This document shows positions 1-10,423 of a stretch of 64,000 nt of DNA, piece after piece; the stretch's first letter is position 1, and each line of letters starts with the position of its first letter. The translations under genes were made by a program, and so were the position numbers. The stretch comes from Symsagittifera roscoffensis (lineage: Eukaryota; Xenacoelomorpha; Acoela; Convolutidae), in NCBI RefSeq assembly GCF_963678635.1, contig NC_087062.1:34385651-34449650 (forward strand). Reading direction: 5' to 3'. The notes below the pieces were generated by a model. The model saw only the letters and a program-made list of their open reading frames with translations, was not told the DNA's origin and did not search any database.

Positions 1-1535
1 AACTTTGTCTCAATCGGCCTACTGACATCTGGTTTTAGTGTTGCTAATCTGACTCTGTATGCCTCTAGCGCCGCTTTGTTAAGATCGGTAACGTCTTGAT
101 CGGTCGTAATTAACTTAATGGAGTGTGTCACTGGGTTTCCGAAACGGATTGGGCCCTTGTTGTTCGTTTGCCTTCCGCTCCGTCTAATTGGTACTTCAGT
201 ATCGCCTGATTCATCTGAAAAACCTGTAAGTGCGTTGCTTCTTTCATCCTCGCTTCCATCCGCATTCTTCAGGATTGCTTCTGCCTCTCTCTGGACTCCC
301 CTTGTTAAAACCTGGTCCACCAGCAGATTCCAATCTTCGGTAACTAGGTCCCGGCTTTGAAAAGTCTCGAATATCTTCTCTGCCGAGGTATTCCGAGTGA
401 CCTCTTTACTCTTGTCTTTCAACTCTTTTCTTGGAGTTGATGTGTTGAGGTTCCGGTCTTTTTCAGGAGAAGACATGTCATTTGAATCAGCCTCCTCCAT
501 CTGAGAATTTTGTCGTGCTGTTGTTGCAGCTTTTTGTTTCCCAGTCTCTTGACCTATAGGCTTTTCCTCTTTCTTTCCAGCACCTTTCGATTCCACACTC
601 TCTTTATTTCCCGACACTGGACCGGCATTGTTGGGTTTAGCCCTCCTTACAGCCCGATTAAGGCCCCCTTTCACCTCTAATTCTTTTGACGTTACATTCT
701 GCTGACTATTCTGGTAAAGCTCCACTGTATTGTATAAGTTCGAACGTTGTTGTATCTCCGGCATTTCGTCAGAATCATTAGTCTTTTTCCTTGAGCCCCC
801 TTCCTTTTTCTTCGACTTTGATCTAGGCACATCTCTACATGTGGACTTCGTCTGGAGTGTTCTTTGTTCGGGCTTTCATCTCTCGTGTCGTTAGTATCAG
901 TTTTCGCTTTGGCAATGTCGCTTTTTCTATATACTGCTCCTGCAGCTGTTTTGACTGTGTGTGGGGTTTCTGAAACAATTTTCCCTTTTAATGGATTAAT
1001 CAACCCTTTTCCACTTTTCCGATTTACATCTTTTCTCAGGAGATTATCATTTGGCTTTATCTCCTCAGGTTTATCTTCAATAAACCCGTATTCCCACGAA
1101 TACAATAACTCTTTCCGTAACTCTGGGTTAATCGTACTCGTTTCGTCTACTATTCTCCTAATGTCATTTGCCGATGTATCTCTTCTTGTCGTGTTCCAAC
1201 GGGCATTCGCCTCCAAAAGTGTCCTTTGAGCTTTTGCCTGGTCTCTATTTTTAGCCGATTCTACCTCAACTTTGAACTTCGGACTGATGTCTCTGCTGTC
1301 CTGGCCTTTTTTCACAATTTTCACATGTTCACGCGACTGATCGATCCTCCGTTTTAACTGCGAAGCTGTGAGTGCTGAGCGTTTCAGATGTTCCTTATCT
1401 AAACGATCAGATTTTTTAATGAATTTATCCCTTAGTATCTTGAGTTCCGTTTTTGGAAGGCGTCTAAAGTGTGCCTCGAATGGCGAACATTTAATCGTTT
1501 TCTGTTTACTCCATCTAAGTTCTCTAATTATCGTG
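1..1535 (-). pseudogene. element A pol C-terminal tail after integrase (broken)
   Basis: The minus strand after the integrase core stays open in stretches. The first (about 1535-1325) follows the integrase in a shifted frame and holds the downstream integrase motif SLNTIIRELRWS. The second (1324 to about 800) is charged and lysine/arginine rich. After another shift near 780-840 a third stretch runs to position 1 and contains RRSGRQTNNKG followed by IRFGNPVTH, a type of ending typical of Ty3/gypsy integrase tails. The whole is probably a basic, disordered C-terminal domain of Pol. The protein continues past the left edge, so its stop is not seen. There are at least two frameshifts. Confidence 0.7.
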
Positions 1536-2213
1536 TTAAGAACAAGTTTTATTGATGTGATCCAATAACATGACTCCTAGTCTTCGTTTTATTGTTTGAG
1601 TAGTTCGCTCAACGAGCCCGCATCCCCGGTGGTCCCCTACTGGACAGAATTTTTGTTCGATATTATTTTCAGAACAGAACCTTTTCATTGTTTTTCTTTT
1701 AAATCCTGAGAATTGATCAGTTCTTATTGATTCCGGAATTCCGTGTGTATCAATATAAGTACGCAGAAACTTTACTGATGATTTTCCCCCGGTCGATTTT
1801 ATAATTTTTACTGATGGAAATTTTGAGTATCTATCTATGGCTGAAAGCAAGTAAATTTTCTTCCCCTTCTTATCTTCTAAAGGACCGGCATAATCTAATT
1901 GCAGCTCTTGCCCCGGCTGCGTGAGCAGTGGGAGAGGTTTTGACTCATTTTTTGGTATAATATATTTAACATTCTTACCATAGCGAGTACAACTACGACA
2001 TTCTTCTGCCAAATTCACAATGTCGTTTTGCATGTGTGGCCACCACAGGTACTTTGACACATCTAACATCGCTTCTTGTCCTGGGTGGCCTCGATGAATT
2101 CGCTTAAGTACTGCAGGGCGTAGTTGTCCCGGAACGGCAAGTCTCCCGTCCACTACTATGCAGTCGTCTACCACTGCCATCTGATGCCAGAGTGAATTTG
2201 TGTAAGGTCCCAT
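1536..2213 (-). pseudogene. element A integrase, zinc-binding and DDE core
   Basis: An open stretch of 225 codons on the minus strand encodes the integrase that inserts the element's cDNA into the genome. An HHCC zinc-binding domain is seen near the start: the H..H pair lies in RIHRGHPGQE and the C..C pair in CRSCTRYGK. The RNase H-like catalytic triad is present: first Asp in LQLDYAGPL, second Asp in IRTDQFSGF, and Glu in GLVERTTQTI. The usual Asn after the second Asp is Gln here. The frame ends at a stop near 1536, and integrase-like sequence continues in another frame. It overlaps the preceding linker ORF by one base. The domain assignment is secure; activity of this copy is unlikely. Confidence 0.9.
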
Positions 2214-3040
2214 CAGTTCAAATCTTTCCGTTCTATCACTCTCCTAAGACGATCCATCCACGTGTCCTCCGTGGTTAACTCAGCCAAAAAATTTCGGTTG
2301 AACAGCTTCGATAAGTTGTTCAGATTATTGTCCTCTACTTCTTCTGCTAGTCGGAATTCTTCCTTCCTAGACTTGCGAACACTTTTACTCTTCTGCCCCC
2401 CAACTAGACTGACCTCCGGGCTGGAGATGGAGCTGTCTGCCGTAAGGTCTACCTCGATAATCTTTCGATTGATTCCTCCTGAGCTGTCCTCCTGTGGGCT
2501 GAGCATATTGGTTGATGCTTCCAATTCCAGCAAGCTTCCCGGGATTACTCGATCATCCCGCTCGGATCCTACTAGATCCCAAAACGAAATCAGTATTGGT
2601 GGCTCTGCTTGCTTAGTCTCTAAATGTGTCGGTGTTGACTTCGATTGACCCGAATCCCTTCTCCGATTAATCATGTCCATCCTTCTTCATTCGACCTGTG
2701 GCGTATCCTCATCCGAACTGTCGGAATCTTGTCCTCTATGCACTGTCATTGTTCTCCTGTATGTTGTTTCCGTCACTTGTTCTAACAACTGGTCTCTACT
2801 TCTATCCCGTTCCACTATTTTAATTGTCTTTTTTGGTTTCTCCTCCATTCTGCTGCTCGTTTCTAGATATACTTGTTTACTGATTTTGTCGACCGACTGT
2901 TTGCAATGAGAAATTTTACATAAACTGTTCTGCTCAAACTTTGAAAGACTTGAATTTGGACCGTTTTCGTTCCGGTCGAGCCGTGTTCTATAGCAACTAT
3001 GGGATGACTTATCTTTCAATTCGTTTAATGTGTCTCTCAA
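2213..3040 (-). pseudogene. element A linker between RNase H and integrase
   Basis: Two open stretches (3040-2687 and 2680-2213) lie in different frames and cover the interval between RNase H and the integrase zinc domain. Both are hydrophilic, rich in Ser, Glu, Lys and Arg, without recognisable catalytic motifs. The end of the second reads smoothly into the integrase side (TEDTWMDRLRRVIERKDLN, just before the integrase frame), which supports a single Pol polyprotein interrupted by a frameshift near 2680-2690. Such long charged tethers occur in some invertebrate Ty3/gypsy Pol proteins. No function can be given beyond a linker. Confidence 0.6.
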
Positions 3041-3062
3041 TCCAGAATGTTCTAGAATATTG

Positions 3063-3619
3063 TCATTCTGTTTTTTTTGCTGTATCCTTTAACTGACTGC
3101 TTAAGCAGTCGAGTGCTTTATTAAAACATTCAATCGATGCCACAACGAATTTCTTATCTAAATAAGACTCTGGCCACGGCTCCCCGTTAGGTTCTCTTGA
3201 CATATAATCCACAATTCCCATGTCTTTACCTGGTATATGTACTACCTTAAATTGGTATGGTAATAACCTATCCACCGACCTAGTAAGTCGGGATTGGTAC
3301 GTTTTGTTAGACTTGTATTCACCTAAGGCTGATGTAAGAGCCTTATGGTCTGTAGCCAGAATGATTTCTTTCTCCAGTAGATAGTGTTTGAATCTATCTA
3401 CCGACCAAACTACTGCGGGCAGTTTTAATTCGTTTGTAGAATACTTATTTTTTTGAACGTTTAGATAACGTGATGCGACCGCAATAGGTACCCATTCATT
3501 ATCTTCCGTTTTTTGTTCTAACGTTGCTCCGAAACCGCTATGGCTGGCATCACATTTTACCCGAGTATCCTTTTTAGGATCATAGTAATGGATTTATGCT
3601 ATTCAAGCCACCGCTGTTT
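3063..3619 (-). pseudogene. element A RNase H domain
   Basis: This domain degrades the RNA strand of the RNA:DNA hybrid during reverse transcription. On the minus strand, codons near 3560-3540 give CDASHSGFGA, the first catalytic Asp. Downstream sequence in the same region encodes the TDHKAL motif with another acidic residue, and a final segment (3275-3063) gives VVHIPGKDMGIVDYMSR, the terminal IPG..N..D..SR block of Ty3/gypsy RNase H. The domain is spread over two open stretches because an in-frame break lies near 3276-3285. A further break separates it from the RT at about 3620. Confidence 0.85.
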
Positions 3620-4812
3620 TTATCTCTTCAAAAATCTTTGAGTGTTCCTCCCCCCGCTCGAGTTTTTTACAGGTAATTTTACATTCTTCATCTTCTTTTT
3701 CTCATTTTCTTCCCATAACAATGGTCTAAGTTTGTCAGTTAAACTCGCAGCATTAGGGATAAATTTAGAAAGATGAATAATACTACCCATAAATGATCTT
3801 GATTGTTTTAAAATTTTCGGGTGTTGCAATTTTAGATTTGCCTCTGTTTTAGTGATTTTCGGTGTTATGCCCTCTGACGTAAGCTTGTGACCTAGCCAGT
3901 TCACCTCTGATTGAAAAAATGCACATGTTTCCAATTTTAACGCTAGGTTCTCATTGTCCAATTTCTTCAAAACCTCTGTTACTAACTGTTCATGTTCATG
4001 TTCATCTCCTTTCGATACGATTAAAATGTCATCCAGGAAACAGAAGGTATTTTTTGCATGATTCAATGTACGATCCATTGCTTTTTGAAATTCTGCAGGC
4101 ATGTCTGCTAATCCATAGAACCCGGTTAAAAACCTATATGTTCCTGTAGCCTGTCCATCCACTATGTTAAAATTACACTGTTTCTGTATTCTGTTTCTGG
4201 GTTAGCTGCTGTTTCTGCATTCAGTTTAATCTGACTATAGGCATATTTCAAATCCAAGACAGTGAAATACAGCATGCCGACTGTATTAGCAGTTACTATC
4301 TGACTGACTCCATCCAGTAATTCATCCACATTCGGCATCTGATATTTGTTTTTATACAGTTGCCTATTGATGGGTTTTGCATCTAGCGCTAACTTAATAG
4401 AATCATCTTTTTTCACAGTAATAACTATCGGAACAATGAAACAGTCACTCGTGCATGTGTCCAATTTTGTTATATGACCCTCCGATATCAGTTTCGATAA
4501 TTCAGCTTGCACTTTGTCTTGTACATGAATAGGGATCCTCATACCTTTTTCCTGAATGGGACATAGCGGGTATTTGAATTTTGTGTCCACTACATGGTTT
4601 TTCCATTCCCCTTTTTGGTCAAACAGGGACAGGAATTTTTTGTAAAACTGAGTTTTCCTACCTTCCGGCTGCTCACACAGTAGCACGTCAAACCTGGATT
4701 TTTGTGATGGTGCAGACTCCTGTGTTGTTTGTATTCCCAGTTTGCCTTGCAGGTCTAATCCTAGAATACATCTTGCTCGCCGTTCTGTAACCAAGAACGT
4801 TGCGTCTGTCAC
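3620..4812 (-). pseudogene. element A reverse transcriptase (frameshifted)
   Basis: Two open stretches, 4812-4162 and 4162-3620, together cover the fingers, palm and thumb of a Ty3/gypsy RT. The first holds TVLDLKYAYSQIKLN with the first catalytic Asp. The second holds FYGLADMPAEFQKAMD and the catalytic FLDDILIVSK box, an F instead of the more common Y before the Asp pair. It is followed by VNWLGHKLTSEGI and a Ser-rich thumb-connection segment. A frameshift at about 4162 separates the two catalytic motifs, so a full RT cannot be made from this copy without recoding. The catalytic residues themselves are kept. Confidence 0.9.
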
Positions 4813-4901
4813 TTCTTACCCTGCTGACCTAATACTAGTACATAATGCACCCAGTATTTGAATTGGTGGTTTGTTATAATCAACAAATTGCGTCGACAGA
4901 T

Positions 4902-5404
4902 TCAATTTTCCAGGTGGAATGAATTTATCTTTGTAGCACCCTCCATCAGTTGTTTGGCCGTTGTCCAATTCAGAAAAGATACTGGACTTCCTGTGTCAAT
5001 TGTCATCTTAATAATATGTGTATCGATTCTTAGCAACGCTTTCAAAGCTTTTATTTTGTGTGATCTTGGATCCCTTGTAATGTCGATTTTTCGAACATCT
5101 TTTGTATCCAATTTCATCTCTTCACTTTTGATATCTGATATCAATTTGTCAAATTTTCCATCTGAAACCTGTAATTTTGGTTCCACCACCATGATTTCAA
5201 ATTGTTCACAGGAATTAAAACTACGAATTAAGTTGCATTCTTCTTCTGAACTAGAGTTTTCTTCCGCAAATTCATTCACCTGGTTCGATCTACACATTTT
5301 TTTGAATTGGTTAGGCTTATTACAACTTTTACATGATTTTCACATTGCTGGACAAATTTTCAAATGTCCTTCACCAAAAGTTCTACCACATCTAGTACAT
5401 GGTT
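4902..5404 (-). pseudogene. element A zinc-knuckle and aspartic protease region
   Basis: Reading leftward from 5404, the minus strand encodes two Cys-rich clusters: CTRCGRTFGEGHLKIC, then CKSCNKPNQFKKMC. They are separated by an in-frame TGA at 5342-5340. Cys-rich clusters of this kind, placed between Gag and protease, bind nucleic acid in invertebrate Ty3/gypsy elements. The same frame continues (from 5297) to MTIDTGSPVSFLNWTTA, where DTG is the catalytic triad of a retropepsin that would cleave the polyprotein. The single TGA is the visible defect here. The frame changes again before the RT, between 4902 and 4812. Confidence 0.8.
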
Positions 5405-6244
5405 TTTTTTTCAGTTCTGTTTTTTTCTTTGCTATCGTTCCTTTTCTTCGATCGTTTGTAATTCTGATTTTTGCTCCCAACTGCCATAATTGGTTCCTGT
5501 TTTATTTTCGTCTGCGGCTCAAAGAGTTTTCGTCCCCTTGAACTTCCTACCACCGATTTTTGAAACGCTTGTGTCGTTTGTTTGCTTTGTTCGAATTTAA
5601 TGGCCTGTTTTAACACTTCATCCGGTGTGAAAGTTTCAAAAGTCAATGTGTCTTGCAATGCAGTATTCTTCATTCGTGATATAAATAGATCTCTCACCAA
5701 TTCTTCCTCTAAACCACCCAATTAAAGCCGCATGAAAAAACTCCAACGTCTCTCCAGATTCTTTTGTATTGGTGAATAACCTATATCTCTCGTACGTAAT
5801 GTTTTTTGTCGTTTCGAATGATACTTTAGCTAATCTCACCATCTCTCTGAACTCAATCTTTGAGATTTCGATGTGTGGATTTTTCTGTACAATTTTTTTC
5901 TTTCCTTCTGTGCCTAATGCCAAAAATAGACGAGACGTAAGTCGCTTTTGAAATTCGTCATAGAACACATTATGTCCTACTTTCGGACCTCGTTCTCTTC
6001 TCTCTTCAATTTCGAGTATTACTCTGTCTCTTCGTAATCGAGGCATTGGCTCATCAATTACTTCTTTTGGTTCTTCTAATAATATATCAGGATTCACACT
6101 TTCTTTGAAAGTCACTGCTAACATGAATTGATCCAACCAATTTTTTAAATTCCACGGTGGATCCGAGCTAGCGGACGTCCAGAACACTGGGATACCCATG
6201 TCTGTTCTGTTATCCTGTGCCATGAATCCTGCTGGTTGCGCCAT
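5392..6244 (-). pseudogene. element A Gag (frameshifted)
   Basis: The first stretch starts at an ATG at 6244 and runs to 5636; the second, 5721-5392, lies in another frame and overlaps it. The pair encode a capsid-type protein: an N-terminal Pro/Gly-containing leader, a Trp-containing segment (PPWNLKNWLDQFMLAV), an acidic/basic middle, and ERYRLFTNTKESGETLEFF, which matches the Ty3/gypsy Gag theme of an aromatic core followed by GEtl..F. The second frame adds EELVRDLFISRMKN and a Lys-rich end. A frameshift at about 5700-5720 splits the capsid C-terminal half. The start at 6244 is the only ATG that includes the whole leader. Confidence 0.8.
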
Positions 6245-7284
6245 GTGGTAAAGTGAAGTGTAACTTTACTCTTGTTTGAAAATGATAGGTTTCAATACTT
6301 TAGTTCAATTGAAACTGTGTTTTGTTTTAACTTCATCTGCGGTTCTGTGAACCAGCTTTTTACACGTAACTCGGTACATAAAGCTTAACAACTAAAAATG
6401 CAGAATCTACGCAGCGATCAACACTGCATGACCTTGGCCAATACATAATAACAATATATAATTAAAGATACCAATAAGCAATCCAAGGTTAGTGTGCAGC
6501 AGAGGTTACTTGGTTACTGCACATGCAGTATGTGCTGTACCACATCCGTCATAGTTTTTAGACTACATTCTTTTTTCTTGGAAAAACTGGAACGTCGGAT
6601 TTTAGTTAGTGCGCTGAAATGGCTGCTTCACATCCCTTGTTTAAATGTTCAACCGTCGTTTAATGTCAAATTGCTTAAACATAGTTGCAAAAGTTTTAAA
6701 AAAAACTATTAATTTTTGATCAATCTATTTCACTATCAATTAAACGAGAAAAATACTTTTTTGTTGAATCTATAGCTTTAAAAATACACCAGAAAACGGC
6801 ACAAATTCTAGAGCAATGCAACTTAAAACGTCCCAATCTCTCCAGTTGGTTTCTAAATGATCTAATGAAAATCTTAGCTCGGATTATCATAACGGTGCTG
6901 ATAGGAAAAATTGATAATTTCTGAGGCAATTATCATAAAATCGGACGTAATAATAAAAGAAACAATACAAGACGTGACCCGTGTCGAAGTGCTCAAGTAT
7001 GTTTCGACCGTGCTCCGCCGTGCTGGAGTTATATGTTTCGACCGTGCTCGAGGTATGTATTGATGTTCTTTTGAAGTTTTTGTCCAAATCATAAAAAAAC
7101 GGAGAAGACTCGATCCTTATTTCTTTTGAAAATTTTGTCCAACACGATAAAAACTGAGAAGGCTATTTGTTCTTATTTAAGGTATGAGGCAAAAAATCAA
7201 AAGAAAAAAGGATATCCAATCAGGAGCAGGAAAGACTTCTTATATACTAACAAAAACTCTGAAATCATTTCTTAATAGTTTTTC
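6245..7284. other. region upstream of element A gag; probable leader and 5' LTR, limits unknown
   Basis: No convincing gene. It must contain element A's leader and 5' LTR, but the partner LTR is outside the window. On the minus strand TGGTTCACAGAACC near 6353-6340 has the form of a primer-binding site, but no CA-ended LTR edge sits next to it. Short ORFs at 6494-6712 (plus) and 6720-7092 (minus) show no family features. Around 6970-7060 there are two copies of a GTTTCGACCGTGCTC-like word, similar in style to the CGAC-rich repeats seen further right. Confidence 0.4.
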
Positions 7285-7416
7285 AGCGTGCGCTCCCCCT
7301 TAAAATTAGTATACATTGGCGCCAAACAAAGGCAGAACAAAATGAGGCCTTTGGTCGGCAGGTGATCGATTTCCTGAGCAGTGAGTCCAATCCCCCCACC
7401 CCTATATTTGCCCCTG
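7285..7416 (+). mobile_element. hAT-type MITE, 5'-truncated copy
   Basis: The sequence from GCGCTCCCCCTTAAAATTAG to the terminal TTTGCCCCTG at 7416 matches the right-hand third of the MITE found complete at 39522-39948 (same order: CGCGCTCCCC, TTGGCGCC, GGCAGG, CCCCTATATTTGCCCCTG). The left end and the left inverted repeat are missing. It lies between element A and an EF-hand exon. Confidence 0.75.
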
Positions 7417-7568
7417 CAAATCAATATTTGAACTGAATTTGCCTATATGAATTAAAAAAGTTTTTTCTAAAAACAATTGAAATGTTTTGATAAGAGTATA
7501 AACTGTGGTCGAACAATTTAATCGTCATTTGTTGTTAATGAAGGTTTGAAGAATGAATTAATTCTCAC

Positions 7569-7727
7569 ATCTAGCAGGGATATATAAAGAGAGCCAATTG
7601 GGACTCTCCCACACTTGTTTTTGTCTGCAGAACGGAAGATGTCGTAGAGCTGCACTATTTGCTCGACTGATGTTTCCTCATCCGTGTAATGGTGAGGGTT
7701 GAAATGAATTGTCGGGGTCCTACTCAT
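7569..7727 (-). CDS. first coding exon of an EF-hand (calmodulin-like) gene
   Basis: From an ATG at 7727 the minus strand encodes 53 residues, ending at a GTGAGA splice donor (7568-7563), phase 0. After a 20-residue N-terminal extension, SVEQIVQLYDIFRSAD fits the entering helix of EF-hand 1 of the calmodulin/troponin C family. The loop DKNKCGRVPIGS keeps Asp1, Asn3 and Gly6 but ends in Ser instead of Glu at position 12 and has Cys at position 5, so calcium binding is doubtful. The exiting helix LYISLLD ends the exon. The remaining exons must lie further left; retrotransposon A begins about 1.3 kb away and may sit in intron 1. A related gene lies at 58537-64000 on the same strand, suggesting a local EF-hand family. 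Confidence 0.65.
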
Positions 7728-8692
7728 TTTGGGATAACTTTTATGACATGGTAAATTTTTTCATAACATAATTGAGGTTGACAAAAAAAATCTGATCATA
7801 TGACAGAAGTGCTGTCCAAACTAGCTTATAAAAATTGCCAAAAAAATAAATTATGATAGCTTAAGACGAGTTCTTTTCTTTAGAAGCTTTATATGGTTTC
7901 TAAAGGCAAAACGATTTCATAGTTTTTGCGCTCTGCATAATTCAAGTGATTAGAATCATCAACTCAATAGCGCTCTTAATTTAAGTGATTATGATCATCT
8001 ATTCAAATTTAAATTTAATTGAAAATGTAAAATTTGAACATCATAATGATCTTCAGGCCAGTATTACTTTTTGATCTCACGTAAGAAAACATTGGTGAGA
8101 ATTGAATTTAAATGGATCAATATATTTGCATTAGTTGCATTGGTTGCTCAATTGTTGTTGAAAAGGTACAGCTTATAAGCAAATGGTCATTGACGAAATC
8201 AAAGCAATTAAATTTAGTCGAATAAGTGTTACAAGAAAAAAAGTAGACCATTTGAGTAATAATTGTATGCCAGAAAAGCTTAGTCACTAAATTATGATAG
8301 CTTCAGAAATCTGTGGGTAAAATGGTCGATGGTCCCATCGCGCTTTTCAGTAATGGAACCTGATCTAAACTATATTTTATGATTGGATAAATTAGATATT
8401 TTACCACTGTAAAGTATTTAATATTAACCAATCATGATCCATCTAACTAACAACCCACTTATTTGTAAGTGCTGAAATTACTTGTAATTTCAGCACCAGA
8501 GATTTGAATTTAACTTAGAAATTAGTTGCCTCTCCAAGAGAACTTCAGCAGCCGCAACAAACCAGTATACCCTAGATCTATTGAGCCTAGCAGAGACTAG
8601 TTAAACACCCTGAGACTAGAAAGTATAAGAGTAAGATTAGGATCGGTATTAGACTAAGAAGTTGCACGAATCTATCCGGCCGAAAAAAAGAT
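7728..8692. other. AT-rich intergenic region with one perfect hairpin
   Basis: No gene or mobile element is recognised. The only clear structure is the 28-bp perfect hairpin at 8469-8496. The right part (about 8500-8692) immediately precedes the element B LTR block and may be host flank or the part of the 5' LTR that does not match the 3' side. Confidence 0.5.
8469..8496. repeat. perfect 13-bp inverted repeat (hairpin, 2-nt spacer)
   Basis: GTGCTGAAATTAC is followed after TT by its exact reverse complement. No poly-T tract follows and the stem is too short for a typical animal microRNA precursor. Confidence 0.8.
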
Positions 8693-8761
8693 AGCGTGAC
8701 GAGCAGACGGTGTACCCTATCCGAAATTACTCTATGAGTTAACCACATAAGAAATAACTCA
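8693..8761 (+). repeat. element B 5' LTR remnant (last 69 bp)
   Basis: These 69 bases match 26069-26137 and 28194-28262, with no difference that I noticed. Similarity stops abruptly at 8692/26068 on the left and at the primer-binding site on the right. The block contains GACGGTGTACC, which is also found just upstream in the 3' copy. The simplest reading is a 5' LTR truncated to its U5-proximal end. Confidence 0.7.
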
Positions 8762-8763
8762 TC

Positions 8764-8781
8764 TGGTGCGACCATAAGTCT
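8764..8781 (+). promoter_or_regulatory. element B primer-binding site
   Basis: Two bases after the LTR edge comes TGGTGCGACCATAAGTCT. TGG is the complement of the tRNA CCA end, and the spacing of 0-2 nt from the LTR is standard for LTR elements. It should pair with a tRNA ending in GGTCGCACCA; I cannot name the tRNA. Confidence 0.7.
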
Positions 8782-8852
8782 CGAATAAGACCTTAATAGC
8801 TTAGATTTAACCAAAAATAGATTAGAATTTAGAAAAAAAAAACATTTTAAAA

Positions 8853-9086
8853 ATGTTATACGATGATAATTTAATCGAAATGTCTCTACGACTCAATAGA
8901 TCAGAGCCGATATTCCGAACGATAACAGAACTACCCGGAATCGTAAGAAGACCTCGAACAAGAGACGACATACGCCAAAGTAGAAACTTACCATATAGTT
9001 ATATGATAGTACGGCAAAAGCCAACACAAACTTTTATATTTAGAATCTTATTAGCAATGAATTTAGATTTTCATTTGCAAACATAA
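8853..9086 (+). CDS. element B leader ORF 1 (77 aa, unknown)
   Basis: A 77-residue ORF with a true ATG begins 90 bases after the primer-binding site. It is basic in the middle (IVRRPRTRDDIRQSR) and has a hydrophobic stretch near the end (TFIFRILLAMNL). No family is recognised. It lies in the long untranslated leader typical of retroelements, where short upstream ORFs are common, so it may not be translated. Base composition matches the rest of the element only partly. Confidence 0.3.
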   Translation: MLYDDNLIEMSLRLNRSEPIFRTITELPGIVRRPRTRDDIRQSRNLPYSYMIVRQKPTQTFIFRILLAMNLDFHLQT

Positions 9087-9955
9087 AATCTTGAAGTCAA
9101 TCTTCATAATCATTTCAGTCGCTGAACAAAATTGTTAATATACAATAACGATTGATAAAAAGATCTCAGATCGTTTTCTTAAATTCTGCAGTTTTATGTA
9201 AAAACATGTTTGAAAAATATTTATTGAAAATCAAAACAAAAATTAGTAGCATGACAATAAATTGTTAGTAATCATAAAATCATCTGTTGTCCCAGCTTCA
9301 TAACCTAAACATAACAGCAATCATAAGCTCACTAATATCATTAAAAAACTAAATCTTTTTCTTAAATAAATTTAAACCATTTTAAACTTAAATTCACTTA
9401 ATTTTAAAATCTGATCATCAAGGCCTATCCTTGGATCAAAAAGAACAATTTTGTTCTCCCCTATCCACTTAGCAAGTGTCTAACGACCTCAAACGTCGAT
9501 TCACTATCCAACCCTTCCAAAAAAAACCAAGACTTATAGAAATTTTTCAACAAAACTAACCATTCAAATTAGGATAAACAGTGAAGAACTTCGGTTATTC
9601 ATCCTTCACTTGAACCCTCCTCTTACCAGACCCAGGATAAATCTTAGATTTAGTAAGTTTAAAATAGTATCTAACAAACTACTCGCGTTCTAATTATACC
9701 TGAACCTTGTGGATCGATTTACTATTCTCCAACCCTTGAACACAATCACTACCCCTAAGTAAGATTAAGTAAGTTAACACCTTAGCTTATACTAGCCACG
9801 AGAAAGTAAAAAATCATTCTTCGGAATCGATATACTTTTCTCTCCAACCCTGAACAAATAGACCCAGGTTAAGCTAACCAAAAAATTGTAAGGACTAACA
9901 GTTTAAAAAAGTAGACATCATCTAACAACTTTTTGCATCCCTCATCCTAAACCTT
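9087..9955 (+). other. element B leader, non-coding
   Basis: No ORF of note. It contains a near-palindrome AGAACAATTTTGTTCT at 9442-9457. Several AGTAAG-type words (near 9650, 9756 and 9765) could act as splice donors for subgenomic RNAs. A recurrent CCAACCCTT-like word appears near 9510, 9730 and 9845. Packaging signals would be expected here, but none can be identified by eye. Confidence 0.4.
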
Positions 9956-10423
9956 ATGTCATTCAAAAATCTAGGAAATAAACAAACAATCGTTTTACAC
10001 AACTGTGAAATAGATAACAAAAAATACGATCTTGTAATCACACCTCATACACAAACAGTTGGATATATTAGAACAAAACGACTAACAATAAAAAGAAAAA
10101 TAATAAACAAACAAAGACAAATCACACGAAAAAGATTTTCAAAAAAAAGAAACGCATTTTCAGAATCAGAAGCCAGCAATTTAGATGAACTCTATATATT
10201 AAAAGAATCGATTGATAATAATTGTCCCATTCACGATCATTTATGTTTTTCCGACTCAGAAACAACTTCAAATTCATCAAAAAGAGGAAAAAGAAGAATA
10301 AAAAAGCAATATAAACACAAACCAGTACACTTGTATAATTGGAATCAACCAATTAGACACATTGATAATTATATATTAACAGTCATTAAACGAAAAAATG
10401 AGCCACAGCTATACTCAAAGTGA
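9956..10423 (+). CDS. element B basic accessory ORF upstream of gag (155 aa, unknown)
   Basis: This uninterrupted ORF starts with ATG at 9956 and overlaps the gag start by 26 bases in another frame. It is strongly basic, with two Lys/Arg clusters (TIKRKIINKQRQITRKRFSKK and, later, KRGKRRIKKQYKHK) separated by an acidic Ser/Glu patch (SESEASNLDELY) and a His/Cys segment (CPIHDHLC). The clusters look like nuclear-localisation or RNA-binding signals. Position and character recall small regulatory proteins of complex retroviruses, but I see no homology to any. Because this copy is full of frameshifts, it could also be the N-terminal part of Gag cut off by an indel. Codon use is A-rich like the other ORFs, which supports real coding. 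Confidence 0.5.
   Translation: MSFKNLGNKQTIVLHNCEIDNKKYDLVITPHTQTVGYIRTKRLTIKRKIINKQRQITRKRFSKKRNAFSESEASNLDELYILKESIDNNCPIHDHLCFSDSETTSNSSKRGKRRIKKQYKHKPVHLYNWNQPIRHIDNYILTVIKRKNEPQLYSK

Larger units (their letters stand above)
1..6244 (-). mobile_element. Ty3/gypsy LTR retrotransposon A, 3' end outside window
   Basis: Reading the minus strand from 6244 towards 1 gives, in order, gag, a zinc-knuckle region, aspartic protease, reverse transcriptase, RNase H, integrase and a long lysine-rich pol tail. The order protease-RT-RNase H-integrase defines Ty3/gypsy (Metaviridae). At least five frame changes and one in-frame TGA break the coding, so this copy is probably inactive. The wording of the pol tail resembles appendicularian Tor elements (moderate confidence, from memory of the family). 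No env is seen before the left edge. The LTR downstream of pol is outside the window, so the 5' LTR to the right of 6244 cannot be delimited by comparison. Confidence 0.9.

Noticed and set aside
6340-6353. Primer-binding site for element A (minus strand TGGTTCACAGAACC)
   Set aside because: The form is right but no LTR edge ending in CA lies next to it and the partner LTR is outside the window, so it cannot be confirmed.
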